NCBI GenBank assembly: GCA_017554445.1
Contig: JAFZIJ010000157.1
Coordinates: 1-64,000, forward strand
Source: Victivallales bacterium
GTDB taxonomy: Bacteria; Verrucomicrobiota; Lentisphaeria; Oligosphaerales; Oligosphaeraceae
Length of the DNA: 64,000 bases
Direction: 5' to 3'
Below, in pieces: positions 42,964 to 51,823 of this stretch; the stretch's first letter is position 1, and each line of letters starts with the position of its first letter. The position numbers and the translations under genes are program-made. A model generated the notes under the pieces. The model saw only the letters and a list, made by a program, of their open reading frames with translations. It was not told the DNA's origin and did not search any database.

Positions 42964-43953
42964 ATGAGCGAAAATGTACAGGCAGTAGAAGAAAAACGCG
43001 GCTTGTCTCAGCATTGGCCAGTGGCCTTGCTGGCGTTGGCGGTTGTGTTGATATTTGCGATTGCGATGATGACCTTCCAAGTGAAGGAAACGGAATACGC
43101 GGTCGTGAAGACGTTGGGTAAAGCGAAAGTCGATGAAGCGGGGCAGATCATCACGTATGAGCCGGGCCTCCATTTCAAATGGCCGTTCGTCGATCAAGTG
43201 TGGCGCCATGATAAACGCCTGCAGTGCTACGAATTGACCAAAGGGCAGATTGAGCAGATTACGACGAAAGATCAGTATCAGATTGTCGTTTCGACGTATA
43301 TTCTGTGGAAAGTCGGTGATCCCGGCCTGTTCATGAAGCGTTTCAAGACGACGTCCGAAGCGGAGAAGAAACTGGATTCGTTGGTTCGTACGAGCCGTAA
43401 CACGATTCTGCCGCAGCACAATTTCTCGGATTTGATTGCCGTTCGCAATACGCATGAGACCGATGGTTTGGAAATGGAACGTATTGAAAAGCAGATGCTT
43501 GAAGCCGTTGGCAATGAGGCGATGAAAGAATACGGAATCGAAGTGGCGCGCGTTGGTTTCCGCCAGCTGGGCTTCCCCGAATCCGTGACGACGAAAGTTT
43601 TCGACCGTATGACAGCGGAACGCCGCAGCAAGTCCGAAGCGTTGTTGGCGAACGGCAACAGCGAAGCTCTGCGGATTCGTTCTGACGCGGAACGCAAGGC
43701 GGCGGAAATTCTGGCTGTCGCCGAAGCGGAAGCGAAGGAAATCCGCGGCCAAGGCGATGAAGAGGCCGCGAAGCATTACGCCGTGTTCAAGGAGAATCCG
43801 GAACTGGCTATGTTCCTGCGCAATTTGGACGCCTTGAAAGAGACGTTGAGCGATAAAGATACGCTGATTCTGGATACGAGCACTCCGCCCTTCCATTTGC
43901 TGAAGCCTGGCGCGATGAACATCAAGGCCACTGAAGGCGCGCAGTCGAAATAA
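42964..43953 (+). CDS. hflC: HflC-like SPFH membrane protein
   Basis: A 329-residue protein with one transmembrane helix (about residues 18-40) and an SPFH domain (VKETEYAVVKTLGKAK, YEPGLHFKWPFVDQVWRHDK), followed by the HflC-type coiled coil with AERRSKSEALLANGNSEALR and EAKEIRGQGDEEAAKHYA, which is the standard HflC arrangement. HflKC modulates the membrane protease FtsH in E. coli. FtsH is not in the window. AGGAG lies before ATG 42964. It is second of three SPFH genes in a row. Confidence 0.88.
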   Translation: MSENVQAVEEKRGLSQHWPVALLALAVVLIFAIAMMTFQVKETEYAVVKTLGKAKVDEAGQIITYEPGLHFKWPFVDQVWRHDKRLQCYELTKGQIEQITTKDQYQIVVSTYILWKVGDPGLFMKRFKTTSEAEKKLDSLVRTSRNTILPQHNFSDLIAVRNTHETDGLEMERIEKQMLEAVGNEAMKEYGIEVARVGFRQLGFPESVTTKVFDRMTAERRSKSEALLANGNSEALRIRSDAERKAAEILAVAEAEAKEIRGQGDEEAAKHYAVFKENPELAMFLRNLDALKETLSDKDTLILDTSTPPFHLLKPGAMNIKATEGAQSK

Positions 43954-43985
43954 TTGGGGCATCTTCACGGAAAGGTGATTAGGAT

Positions 43986-45281
43986 ATGGAAGAAGACAAG
44001 AAACAAACCAATGAATCGCCGCAGACGCCGTCGCCGCTGGAAGACGACCGCGCGTTGCCGCTGATCGCGGTGGCGGAAGGCGCTCCGGTGAAAACTGAAA
44101 ACGAGAACGAAGGGTCGGGTATGCAGTCGTTGATGCGCATGGCGCGCATCATGTTCCTTTGCCTGCGCATCGTCATCATCGTCATTTTGGCGTATTTGCT
44201 CATGAGCGGCGTGTTCCGCGTGGATGAGCAGAACGAGGCCATGTTGTTCCGTTTCGGCGCGTTGCAGACGCGGATGATCGAGAATGAAGAGCGTGCGGTT
44301 TTGACGAGCGGCCGCTGGTATTGGGCATGGCCGTATCCAATCGACTGGGTGAAGGTCCTGCCCGCGCAGCGTACCGTCACGATCTCCACGGAGGCGTTGT
44401 ACGAGCCATGGGTGAAGCCCGAACAAGGCCAGCCGCCAAACCGTTTTCTGCGCCCTGGCGCGGATGGATATCTGCTGACTGGAGACACGAATATCATCCA
44501 TGCGTCCTGCGAAGTGAACTACCGCATTCGCGACCCCCAGAAATACTATCTGAAGTTTTTGGATGAAGAGGAAGCCGAGGCGTTCATGAACGCGGCTGAA
44601 AAGAAGAAAGCCGCAGAACGGACGCAGCCCGGGCAGGACAACGCCAACAAAAACCGCAAGCGTGGGACGGAAGGCATCATGCAGAATATGTTGGGCAATG
44701 CGTTGTTGAGCACATGCGCGACATGGACGGTGGAAGACCTCCGCACGAAAATCCGCACGGTTGGCGATGAAACAATCAATATCGAAGATGCCGTCCAGAT
44801 GCAGCTGGAGAAATATCTGAAGGATGTTGATTTGGGCATTGAAGTCCAAAGTGTGAAACTGACGTTCCAGTTGCCGTATGCGACATTGCAGGCGTTCGAC
44901 GGCGTGTTCGAGGCGTCTGAAATGGGCAACGCAGAAATCCAGAAGGCACGTCTGGACGCGGCGACGCTTCTTTCAAACGCGGAAGGCATGGCGGCGAAGA
45001 TCCGTAACGATGCAATGGCGTACAAACGCAACGTCGTGGAATCCGTTCGTGCGGACAGCGCGTATTTCAAGACGGTCTTAGAGGAATACAAGAAGCAGCC
45101 CGAGACGATGCTGACGGTGTTGTACACGGATGCGCTTCGTGCCGTTCTCGCCCGTGTTGACAACAAATATGTCGTGCATGAGAAGGCTGGTCAAGGGCAG
45201 GAAGTCCGCCTGCAGATTGGCCAAGTTCCCGAAAAGAGCAAATCCACGACTGAAACGACCGAGCCGCAAGGCCAGCAGTGA
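43986..45281 (+). CDS. hflK: HflK-like SPFH membrane protein
   Basis: A 431-residue protein with a ~50-residue cytoplasmic N-terminus, one transmembrane helix (about residues 52-74), an SPFH domain (FRVDEQNEAMLFRFGALQTR) and a coiled-coil C-terminus with GNAEIQKARLDAATLLSNAE. It carries insertions in the middle (KKKAAERTQPGQDNANKNRK) not usual in HflK, so the name is tentative. Probably forms a hetero-oligomer with the other two SPFH proteins of the operon. The C-terminus is Thr/Glu/Gln-rich. Confidence 0.78.
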   Translation: MEEDKKQTNESPQTPSPLEDDRALPLIAVAEGAPVKTENENEGSGMQSLMRMARIMFLCLRIVIIVILAYLLMSGVFRVDEQNEAMLFRFGALQTRMIENEERAVLTSGRWYWAWPYPIDWVKVLPAQRTVTISTEALYEPWVKPEQGQPPNRFLRPGADGYLLTGDTNIIHASCEVNYRIRDPQKYYLKFLDEEEAEAFMNAAEKKKAAERTQPGQDNANKNRKRGTEGIMQNMLGNALLSTCATWTVEDLRTKIRTVGDETINIEDAVQMQLEKYLKDVDLGIEVQSVKLTFQLPYATLQAFDGVFEASEMGNAEIQKARLDAATLLSNAEGMAAKIRNDAMAYKRNVVESVRADSAYFKTVLEEYKKQPETMLTVLYTDALRAVLARVDNKYVVHEKAGQGQEVRLQIGQVPEKSKSTTETTEPQGQQ

Positions 45282-45326
45282 CAAGCGGGACTTTTGTTAA
45301 ATAGCTAACAACCAGAGATATAGAGC

Positions 45327-47276
45327 ATGTCAGAAAATCAACAAACAATGGAAGCGGCGCCAGTTGCGCGCAAGGCGACCGACAGTAAAGTCGGGAAGCC
45401 GGAGATGTTCCGTCTGGGCATAGCGTTGTTCGGCGGGATACTTGTCTTGAACTGCTATTTGTCGCGTGTGTTCTTCAGCAATGCGATCGACGAAACAGCT
45501 CGTGATTTCAGCGCGCTGATCGGCGCGCTGATTTTGAGCATGCCGATTTTCTTCGAGGCGATCCGCGACTTGATCAAAGGCAAAGTCCACATGAACGAAC
45601 TGGTGGCTTTGGCGTTGGTGGCCGCGTTTGCGAGTAAAGATTATCAGACGGCTGGCGCCGTCGCGTTTTTCATGCTGATTACCATCACGATTGAAAAACG
45701 TACGGCTATCGGTGCTGAAGCGGCCATCGAAGCCGTCGTGCGGTTGACGCCGCGTCTTGCGCGACGTATCGTCGATGGCGTCGAAGAAGAAGTTGACGCT
45801 TTCACGGATTTGAAGGCTGGCGATGTCTGCCGCGTTCGTCCGGGCGAAAACTTCCCTGCGGATGGTGTGGTGACGGTCGGTACGAGTACGGTCAACCAGG
45901 CGTCGATCACCGGTGAATCGTTGCCGGCGGACAAAGCAGTTGGCGACGAAGTTTATGCGGGTACGCAGAATTTGACGGGTTTGGTCGAATTCCGCGTGAC
46001 GCGCATCGGTTCGGATACGACGTTGGGTAAAGTCCGTAATCTGATTGCGGACGCTGAACGTTCCAAGTTGCCGATCATGAGAATGATCGACAAATATGTC
46101 GGCTACTACACGCCGACGATTCTGATGATCGCGGGACTTGTGTGGTTCATTACGATGCGTATCGACCGCGTCATCGCCGTATTGGTCATGTCCGTTCCCG
46201 CGGCGTTCGTTATCGCGACGCCGTCCGCGGTCATCGCGGCCATCGCGGCGGCCTCCCGCCTTGGTATTCTGATTAAGGATGTCTCCTACATCGAACAGGC
46301 GGCCCGTATCGGCGCCATCATTTTCGATAAAACGGGTACGCTGACGGAAGGAAAATTGGCGGTGGCTCGTTTGGAACCCGCAGAAGGTGTTGAACTTGCG
46401 GAACTTCTGGAATTGGCGACCAGCGCTGAACATCATAGTAACCACCCTGCGGCCGAAGCAATGAGACGGCTGGCCCGTGAGGCGAAAGTCGAATGGCGCG
46501 AGCCACAGGAATATGAAGAAGTGGCTGGTCTAGGTGTCCGCGCAACATTCGATGGAAAACGTTGCCTGGTGGGCCGTAAGACATGGCTTGCGGACGAAGG
46601 CATTGATTTGTCCGCGTTGGAGGCGTCGTTGACCGAAGCGGAACACAAAGGTCTCAGTGTGGTCTGCGTGGCGAGTGATGGCAAGGCATGGGGCTGGATC
46701 GGTCTGAGCGACGCCATCCGTCCTGTGACCGCTGAAGCGATTTCGCAGTTAAAGGAACTTGGCGTTGATCGTTGCTGCATGGTAACAGGTGATAATGAAC
46801 GTGTTGCGAAGGCTGTTGCCGCACAGATCGGCATCAGTGAAGTGGCGGCGAGCTGCCTGCCTGAGCAGAAGGAAACATACGTCCGCAAGTTGAAGAAGAC
46901 CGGCAAGATCGTGGCGGTCGTCGGCGATGGTGTCAACGACGCTCCTGCTTTGGCGGCTGGCGATATCGGTATTGCCATGGGTGCCTTCGGTAGTGACATT
47001 GCCGTCCAGAGTGCTTCTGTTGCGTTGATGAACAACGACTTGCGTCGAATCCCGTTCTTGATTGGACTGGCGCGTCGTACGCGTGTTCTGACGATACAGA
47101 ATTTCGCGGTCGGTCTGGGCTTCATCGTCGTCGGTGTCTATCTGGCGACGTTGGGGCAGGTCACGCCTGTCGGCGCGGCGTTGCTGCACAGTGTGAGTTC
47201 ACTGATGGTCATCTTCAACAGCGCACGTCTGGTCCGTTCGGGCGAGATGTTGCAGGAGACGGCGCCGGAAGATTGA
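45327..47276 (+). CDS. P1B-like P-type ATPase without the CPC motif
   Basis: A 649-residue ion-pumping ATPase. Seen in order: actuator GESLP loop, the phosphorylation motif DKTGTLTEG (Asp about residue 334), the P1B-type histidine-proline pair (SNHPAAEA), TGDNERVAKAVA and GDGVNDAPALAAGD. Membrane helices flank these. The N-terminal heavy-metal-binding domain is absent. The membrane metal site, CPC or SPC in heavy-metal pumps, is replaced by V290-P291-A292 (MSVPAAFVIATP), leaving no cysteine. The transported ion is therefore not evident. The start of the SPFH operon lies upstream, with 45 bases after hflK. Confidence 0.85.
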   Translation: MSENQQTMEAAPVARKATDSKVGKPEMFRLGIALFGGILVLNCYLSRVFFSNAIDETARDFSALIGALILSMPIFFEAIRDLIKGKVHMNELVALALVAAFASKDYQTAGAVAFFMLITITIEKRTAIGAEAAIEAVVRLTPRLARRIVDGVEEEVDAFTDLKAGDVCRVRPGENFPADGVVTVGTSTVNQASITGESLPADKAVGDEVYAGTQNLTGLVEFRVTRIGSDTTLGKVRNLIADAERSKLPIMRMIDKYVGYYTPTILMIAGLVWFITMRIDRVIAVLVMSVPAAFVIATPSAVIAAIAAASRLGILIKDVSYIEQAARIGAIIFDKTGTLTEGKLAVARLEPAEGVELAELLELATSAEHHSNHPAAEAMRRLAREAKVEWREPQEYEEVAGLGVRATFDGKRCLVGRKTWLADEGIDLSALEASLTEAEHKGLSVVCVASDGKAWGWIGLSDAIRPVTAEAISQLKELGVDRCCMVTGDNERVAKAVAAQIGISEVAASCLPEQKETYVRKLKKTGKIVAVVGDGVNDAPALAAGDIGIAMGAFGSDIAVQSASVALMNNDLRRIPFLIGLARRTRVLTIQNFAVGLGFIVVGVYLATLGQVTPVGAALLHSVSSLMVIFNSARLVRSGEMLQETAPED

Positions 47277-47327
47277 GTGTTATTATAATAAGGTAATAGA
47301 ATTCAGATAGATGCGGAGAATCATCCG

Positions 47328-48488
47328 ATGAGTGAAGCGAAAAACGACTATGTGGTAGAAGCCGTAGGTTTGACGAAAATCTTCAAAGATTTCTGGAACC
47401 GCGAAAAGGCCCGCGCCGTGAACGGCATTGATTTTACCGTCAAGAAAGGACAGGTATTCGGTCTTCTCGGTCCGAACGGCTCTGGTAAGTCAACGACCGT
47501 GAAAATGATTCTCGGACTGCTGTATCCGACACGTGGCGTCCTGAAGGTTTTCGGCGAAGACCCGCAGAACGTCGAAATCAAGAGCCGTATCGGTTATCTG
47601 CCTGAAGAGACGTATCTTTACCGTTATCTGACGGCCATGGAGACATTGGACTTCTATGGTGCGCTGTTTGGTCTGAGCCCGAAGATGCGTCGTGAACGCA
47701 GTGAACAGCTGCTGAACATGGTTGGTTTGGCGCATGCCTTCAACCGCCGCGTCGGTGAATTCTCGAAAGGTATGGCGCGTCGTATCGGTTTGGCGCAGGC
47801 TCTTGTGAACGATCCTGATCTGGTGATTCTGGACGAACCGACGAGCGGTCTGGATCCAATTGGTTGCCGCGAAGTGAAAGATGTCATCCGCCTGCTGGCC
47901 AGCCGCGGCAAAACCGTCATCCTCTGCAGCCATTTGCTGGCGGATGTGCAGGATGTCTGCGACGACATGCTCGTGCTGTATGGCGGCAAAGTCCGCGCGA
48001 ACGGCGCCTTGAGCGAAATCCTTCGCGAAGAGGATAAGACACGCATGGTCTGCCCGACGTTGAGCCCGGATACGCAGAAAGAGTTGCGCGAGTGGCTGTT
48101 GTCGCATGGCGTGAAGGATGCAGGCGACATCGAATTGGGCAATCCTGTCCGCAATCTGGAAGAGTTCTTCCTGGAAGTCGTCAAGCAGGCCCGTGAGCAG
48201 AGCATTGATACGGCCGGTGCCCGTGCGGGCGGTGAAATCCCGCAGTATCTGATCGATTCTGAAGATGGCAAGGCGGTTCTGAACGCGTTGCATCGTCCGA
48301 ACGAGCCGGCGGAGCCTGCGCCGAAGGCGGAGCCCGAACAGCCGAAGGTCGATGTGAAACGGCTGGAATCCCTTGGTGCGAAGCCTGTTGAGGAGCCCAA
48401 GGAGAAGCTATCCGAAGAGGCCCAGAAAGAGGCGGATGCCAAACGCGAGGCCGCGAACCAGAAACTGAACGATCTGCTGAAGAAATAA
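47328..48488 (+). CDS. ABC transporter ATP-binding protein (NatA/CcmA type)
   Basis: A 386-residue ATPase. Walker A GPNGSGKST (about residues 50-58), a GYLPEE Q-loop variant, the signature FSKGMARRIGLAQAL, Walker B LVILDEPTSGLDPIG and the switch histidine in CSHLL are visible. A C-terminal extension of ~130 residues is Pro/Lys/Glu-rich and ends in a coiled coil. It could drive an exporter or membrane-lipid transporter, but no permease gene follows; the next gene is on the other strand. GGAG lies before ATG 47328. Last gene of the SPFH operon. Confidence 0.88.
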   Translation: MSEAKNDYVVEAVGLTKIFKDFWNREKARAVNGIDFTVKKGQVFGLLGPNGSGKSTTVKMILGLLYPTRGVLKVFGEDPQNVEIKSRIGYLPEETYLYRYLTAMETLDFYGALFGLSPKMRRERSEQLLNMVGLAHAFNRRVGEFSKGMARRIGLAQALVNDPDLVILDEPTSGLDPIGCREVKDVIRLLASRGKTVILCSHLLADVQDVCDDMLVLYGGKVRANGALSEILREEDKTRMVCPTLSPDTQKELREWLLSHGVKDAGDIELGNPVRNLEEFFLEVVKQAREQSIDTAGARAGGEIPQYLIDSEDGKAVLNALHRPNEPAEPAPKAEPEQPKVDVKRLESLGAKPVEEPKEKLSEEAQKEADAKREAANQKLNDLLKK

Positions 48489-48494
48489 AAACAA

Positions 48495-48532
48495 TGACAA
48501 GGCCGGCCACCAGGAAGTGGTCGGCCTTGTCA
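48495..48532. terminator. Bidirectional terminator between convergent genes
   Basis: A 16-bp stem, TGACAAGGCCGGCCAC (48495-48510) and GTGGTCGGCCTTGTCA (48517-48532), has a 6-base loop and one G-T wobble. On the reverse strand it is followed by TGTTTTTA, on the forward strand only by TAAGGTTTT. It ends the SPFH operon and the reverse-strand kinase gene. Confidence 0.85.
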
Positions 48533-48545
48533 TAAGGTTTTGGAA

Positions 48546-49397
48546 TTATGCATTGATGGATGGGAAGTCAACAGCGATGATGGCTTCCCAGAGAGATTCG
48601 GGGGTGAAGCCGCTGGTCGTGTTGAATTTTAGATAATGGTCGCAGAGGGCTTCGATGTCCACCGCGTCAAGCCGGAGGTCGATGAAGAATGTGGCAAGGT
48701 CTATGGCGATGGCAGCCCGCATGGAGAGGGTTTTGTTAAAGCCGCCTTTCGTGATGTCGATGAGTGTGAGTTGTGAATTGCAGGGATCGTCCTTGTCCAT
48801 GAGAATCTTGTATGGATGAAAGGCGGAATGGACAAATCCGCAAACATGGGCGCGGGCGATGATTTCGAGGGCTTTTCGGCAGAAGGCCATTTTCAGCACC
48901 ATATTCTCCGTTAGATAACCCGTTGGCATCAAAGCGGAACCGTCTATGGAGTTGTTGATGAAGCGTGTGACGATATAGGAAGATTTGAGCCTTCCGAACG
49001 ACCGGACCTCTCCACAGGCGAGCGGTTTGGCAACAGGGATGCCCAGACCTTCCAAAGTAGCGTAGTTGAGGGCTTCATTGACGGCGATGGAGCGTTTTCC
49101 AATGCTGAACCATGAAGTGGTCGGTTCCGTATAAAATTTGAAGACGACTTCGCCGCCGCCGTGGTTGTCGGGAATCGTGATTCTCCATACCTCCTTGTTG
49201 GGTGTATCGGAGAGATAGATGCCGGTGTGGATTTCATGAGGGTGGTTGCGAATCCATTCAGCCCCCTCCGTGAACTCGTCGCTGGCCCAATCCCATGAAT
49301 GGAAACGGCTTGGAGCCATTTTCTTCAGCAAGGCGTGATATTGGACGTGGCTGGTCTCGACCAGTTCTTTTGTTGCGGAAACGGATAGAGTGTCCAT
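48546..49397 (-). CDS. WaaP/Kdo-kinase-like protein
   Basis: A 283-residue protein with features of the lipopolysaccharide kinase family: a beta-rich lobe with KFYTEPTTSWFSIGKRSIAVNE, hinge region and catalytic-loop candidate VHSAFHPYKILM, and a DFG-like LIDITKG. Key residues vary from the consensus, so activity is not certain. It would phosphorylate inner-core heptose or Kdo in the cytoplasm. ATG 49397 has AGGACACC upstream. It is divergent from the dehydrogenase gene, with 52 bases between the two starts, and convergent with the SPFH operon. Confidence 0.6.
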   Translation of the reverse strand: MDTLSVSATKELVETSHVQYHALLKKMAPSRFHSWDWASDEFTEGAEWIRNHPHEIHTGIYLSDTPNKEVWRITIPDNHGGGEVVFKFYTEPTTSWFSIGKRSIAVNEALNYATLEGLGIPVAKPLACGEVRSFGRLKSSYIVTRFINNSIDGSALMPTGYLTENMVLKMAFCRKALEIIARAHVCGFVHSAFHPYKILMDKDDPCNSQLTLIDITKGGFNKTLSMRAAIAIDLATFFIDLRLDAVDIEALCDHYLKFNTTSGFTPESLWEAIIAVDFPSINA

Positions 49398-49449
49398 GGT
49401 GTCCTGTCTTGGAAAAACAACGATAAAAACGCTACAAGGTGAATATACA

Positions 49450-50424
49450 ATGGAAGAGGCCAAACGTCAATTGCTTTCGAGAATTAAGAAGATATCGACC
49501 TATCTTGTCCATGATTTGGTTCCCGCATGGCATTTCACGGAGAGGCAGGCGGCGTTGTTGAAGAAGCTTCTGCCGAAAACGGAAGTCCGCATTTGCGGTT
49601 CGGCGGAGGAGTTTGTTGGAAACCTTCATGATACGGATGCCGTGTTGACATGGACCTTCCAGCAGGAATGGTTCGCTGGCGCGAAACGGTTGAAAATCCT
49701 TTCGACGCCTGCCGCAGGAAAGGATTATTTCACGGTGGAACCGCCGTCCGGCCTGTGGATGATGAACGGGCAGTTCCATGGGGAAATCATCGCGGAAAGC
49801 GTCGTCGGCATGCTTCTGAGCATGGAGCGCGGCATTCTGCCCGCGATGACGGAATATGTGACGAAGCCGTGGCCACGCCGCGAATTGGCGCCGCGCATGC
49901 GCGTTTTGCGTGGCACCACCGCCATGGTATTGGGCTTCGGGCATATCGGCCGCTGGATTGGCAAGATGCTGAAACCGTTTGGAATGCGGATCCTCGGTGT
50001 CAGCCGACACCGCGATGCGGAACGGCCCAGTTGGTTCAAAAAAAACGACTTGTGTCTTGATACAAAGCAGATGGATGACTATCTGCCTGAAACAGATCAT
50101 CTTATACTTGCTCTTCCAGGAACGACCGGTACGACGGGCATCATTGATGCCCGCCGTCTGGCGTTGCTGAAGCAAGGCGCGACAGTCACGAACATCGGCC
50201 GTGGCAACGCCATCGTGGCGGATGCGTTGACGGATGCTCTTGAAAGCGGTCATCTGGCTGGCGCATTTCTGGATGTCTTTCCAGAAGAACCGCTTCCGAT
50301 TTCATCTCCGTTGATGCATGTCCGCAATCTGTGGCGTCTGCCGCATGCTTGCGCCATCGCCGACAATTATCTTGACCTGTATGTGGCGGACTTTGTCCGC
50401 CAATTGAAGGCCGGACGGAATTAA
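49450..50424 (+). CDS. D-isomer specific 2-hydroxyacid dehydrogenase
   Basis: A 324-residue NAD(P)-dependent dehydrogenase. The nucleotide-binding motif is VLGFGHIGRWIGKML (GFGHIG). Catalytic residues are seen as R in NIGRGNAIV, E in DVFPEEPLP and H in LPHACA. Substrate (for example hydroxypyruvate or glyoxylate) cannot be told. AAGGTG lies 10 bases before ATG 49450. Its TAA stop shares bases with the stop of the convergent mgtE gene in TTAA (50421-50424). Confidence 0.85.
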   Translation: MEEAKRQLLSRIKKISTYLVHDLVPAWHFTERQAALLKKLLPKTEVRICGSAEEFVGNLHDTDAVLTWTFQQEWFAGAKRLKILSTPAAGKDYFTVEPPSGLWMMNGQFHGEIIAESVVGMLLSMERGILPAMTEYVTKPWPRRELAPRMRVLRGTTAMVLGFGHIGRWIGKMLKPFGMRILGVSRHRDAERPSWFKKNDLCLDTKQMDDYLPETDHLILALPGTTGTTGIIDARRLALLKQGATVTNIGRGNAIVADALTDALESGHLAGAFLDVFPEEPLPISSPLMHVRNLWRLPHACAIADNYLDLYVADFVRQLKAGRN

Positions 50425-51803
50425 GCGGCGGGCGCGAATGTGATCAAGGCACCCGCGATGGCGAAGTAGATGGTCAATGAGAGCGCATCAACGATGGTTG
50501 TCAGCATGGGGGAGGCCATGAGGGCGGGATCCGCATGGAGTCGTTTCGCGGCCATGGGGAGTGTGCAGCCGATCAGTTTCGCGCAGATGATGGTGCAGAA
50601 CAGCGAGATGGTGACAATTAGTTCGACCTTGCCTTCCTGTGCCGCATCCGCGTATTTGACGGCGCTGAAATAGCGCATGCGGATGAAATTGACAGTTGTC
50701 AAGGCTATGGCCACGAGAATGCCCACGCGGAATTCACGCCAGAGAACACTGAACCAGTTGCTGAGTTCGATTTCGCCGACGGCCATGCCTCGGATGACCA
50801 GCGTGCTAGCCTGCGAGCCGCAGTTGCCGCCTGTGTCCATCAGCATGGGAATAAAGGCGGCGAGAATCGCCGCCTGATTGATCAGATTTTGGCAACGGCC
50901 GATGATGGCGCCAGTAAACGTCGCGGAGATCATCAGGACGAGCAGCCAGACGATTCTGTTTCGCGCAAGGCGGAAAATGCTCGTCTTCAGATATTCGTCT
51001 TCAGACGGCTTCAGGGCGGCCATCTTTTCGAAGTCTTCGGTGTTCTCAGCTTCGATGACGTCGACGATATCGTCGATGGTGATGATGCCAACGATGCGCT
51101 CTTCGTTATCGACCACCGGCATGGCGTTCAAGTCGTAGTCCTGGAACTTGTGCGCGACCTCTTCCTGGTCGTCATATGTGTATGCATGGACGATTTTGGT
51201 GGTCATGATGGACTGTACGGTCTCGTCTTCCGATGCGAGAATGAGCCTGCGGAGGGAGACGACGCCGACGAGTTTCCTGCCCGGGCCGGTGACGAAGCAG
51301 TTATAGATGGTCTCCTTGTCAATGCCGCTTTTACGGATGTGCGCGAGGGCTTCACGGACGGTCATGGTCTCAAGCAGGGAGACGTATTCGACGGTCATGA
51401 TGCTGCCGGCGGAGTTCTCCTTGTATTCGAGTGCCTTGTTGATGAGGGCGCGTTTTTCCGGCGGCGTGTCGCTGAGAACCATGTTGACCATGTTGGCCGG
51501 AAGTTCTTCGAGGAAGTCAACGGCATCGTCGAATGCGAGGCGTTTGAAGACTTCGTTTCGCTCCGTGTTGGAGATGCCTTCGATAATGTAGCGATGCAAA
51601 TCTTTATCGAGATAGGTGAAAATATTGGCGGCTTGGTCTTTGTGCAATAGTCGGAAGACAAGGATGAGCTGGTCTTTATCTTGGAGCTTGGCTAGTTCTT
51701 CGGCAGCATCGACAGGGTTCATGGCCATCAGCCTATCTTTCAATGCGCCGAGTGCTTTTAGGGTGTCGAGTTCTTCTTGTGTTGTTTTCGCTTGGTCTTC
51801 CAT
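50421..51803 (-). CDS. mgtE: Magnesium transporter MgtE
   Basis: A 460-residue protein with the standard order: N-terminal superhelical domain (residues 1-130, with AFDDAVDFLEELPANMVNMV), a pair of CBS domains (about 130-260) and five transmembrane helices with the GNCGSQASTLVIRG motif typical of MgtE. Negative feedback by cytosolic magnesium acts through the CBS domains in the family. ATG 51803 is chosen over an upstream TTG. It lies 20 bases after a lipoprotein gene on the same strand. Confidence 0.94.
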   Translation of the reverse strand: MEDQAKTTQEELDTLKALGALKDRLMAMNPVDAAEELAKLQDKDQLILVFRLLHKDQAANIFTYLDKDLHRYIIEGISNTERNEVFKRLAFDDAVDFLEELPANMVNMVLSDTPPEKRALINKALEYKENSAGSIMTVEYVSLLETMTVREALAHIRKSGIDKETIYNCFVTGPGRKLVGVVSLRRLILASEDETVQSIMTTKIVHAYTYDDQEEVAHKFQDYDLNAMPVVDNEERIVGIITIDDIVDVIEAENTEDFEKMAALKPSEDEYLKTSIFRLARNRIVWLLVLMISATFTGAIIGRCQNLINQAAILAAFIPMLMDTGGNCGSQASTLVIRGMAVGEIELSNWFSVLWREFRVGILVAIALTTVNFIRMRYFSAVKYADAAQEGKVELIVTISLFCTIICAKLIGCTLPMAAKRLHADPALMASPMLTTIVDALSLTIYFAIAGALITFAPAA

Positions 51804-51823
51804 ATTCACAGCTCCATACAGGA

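Noticed and set aside
50421..50424. Functional meaning of the shared TTAA stop codons of convergent genes
   Set aside because: A compact gene arrangement that arises easily; nothing further supports a function.
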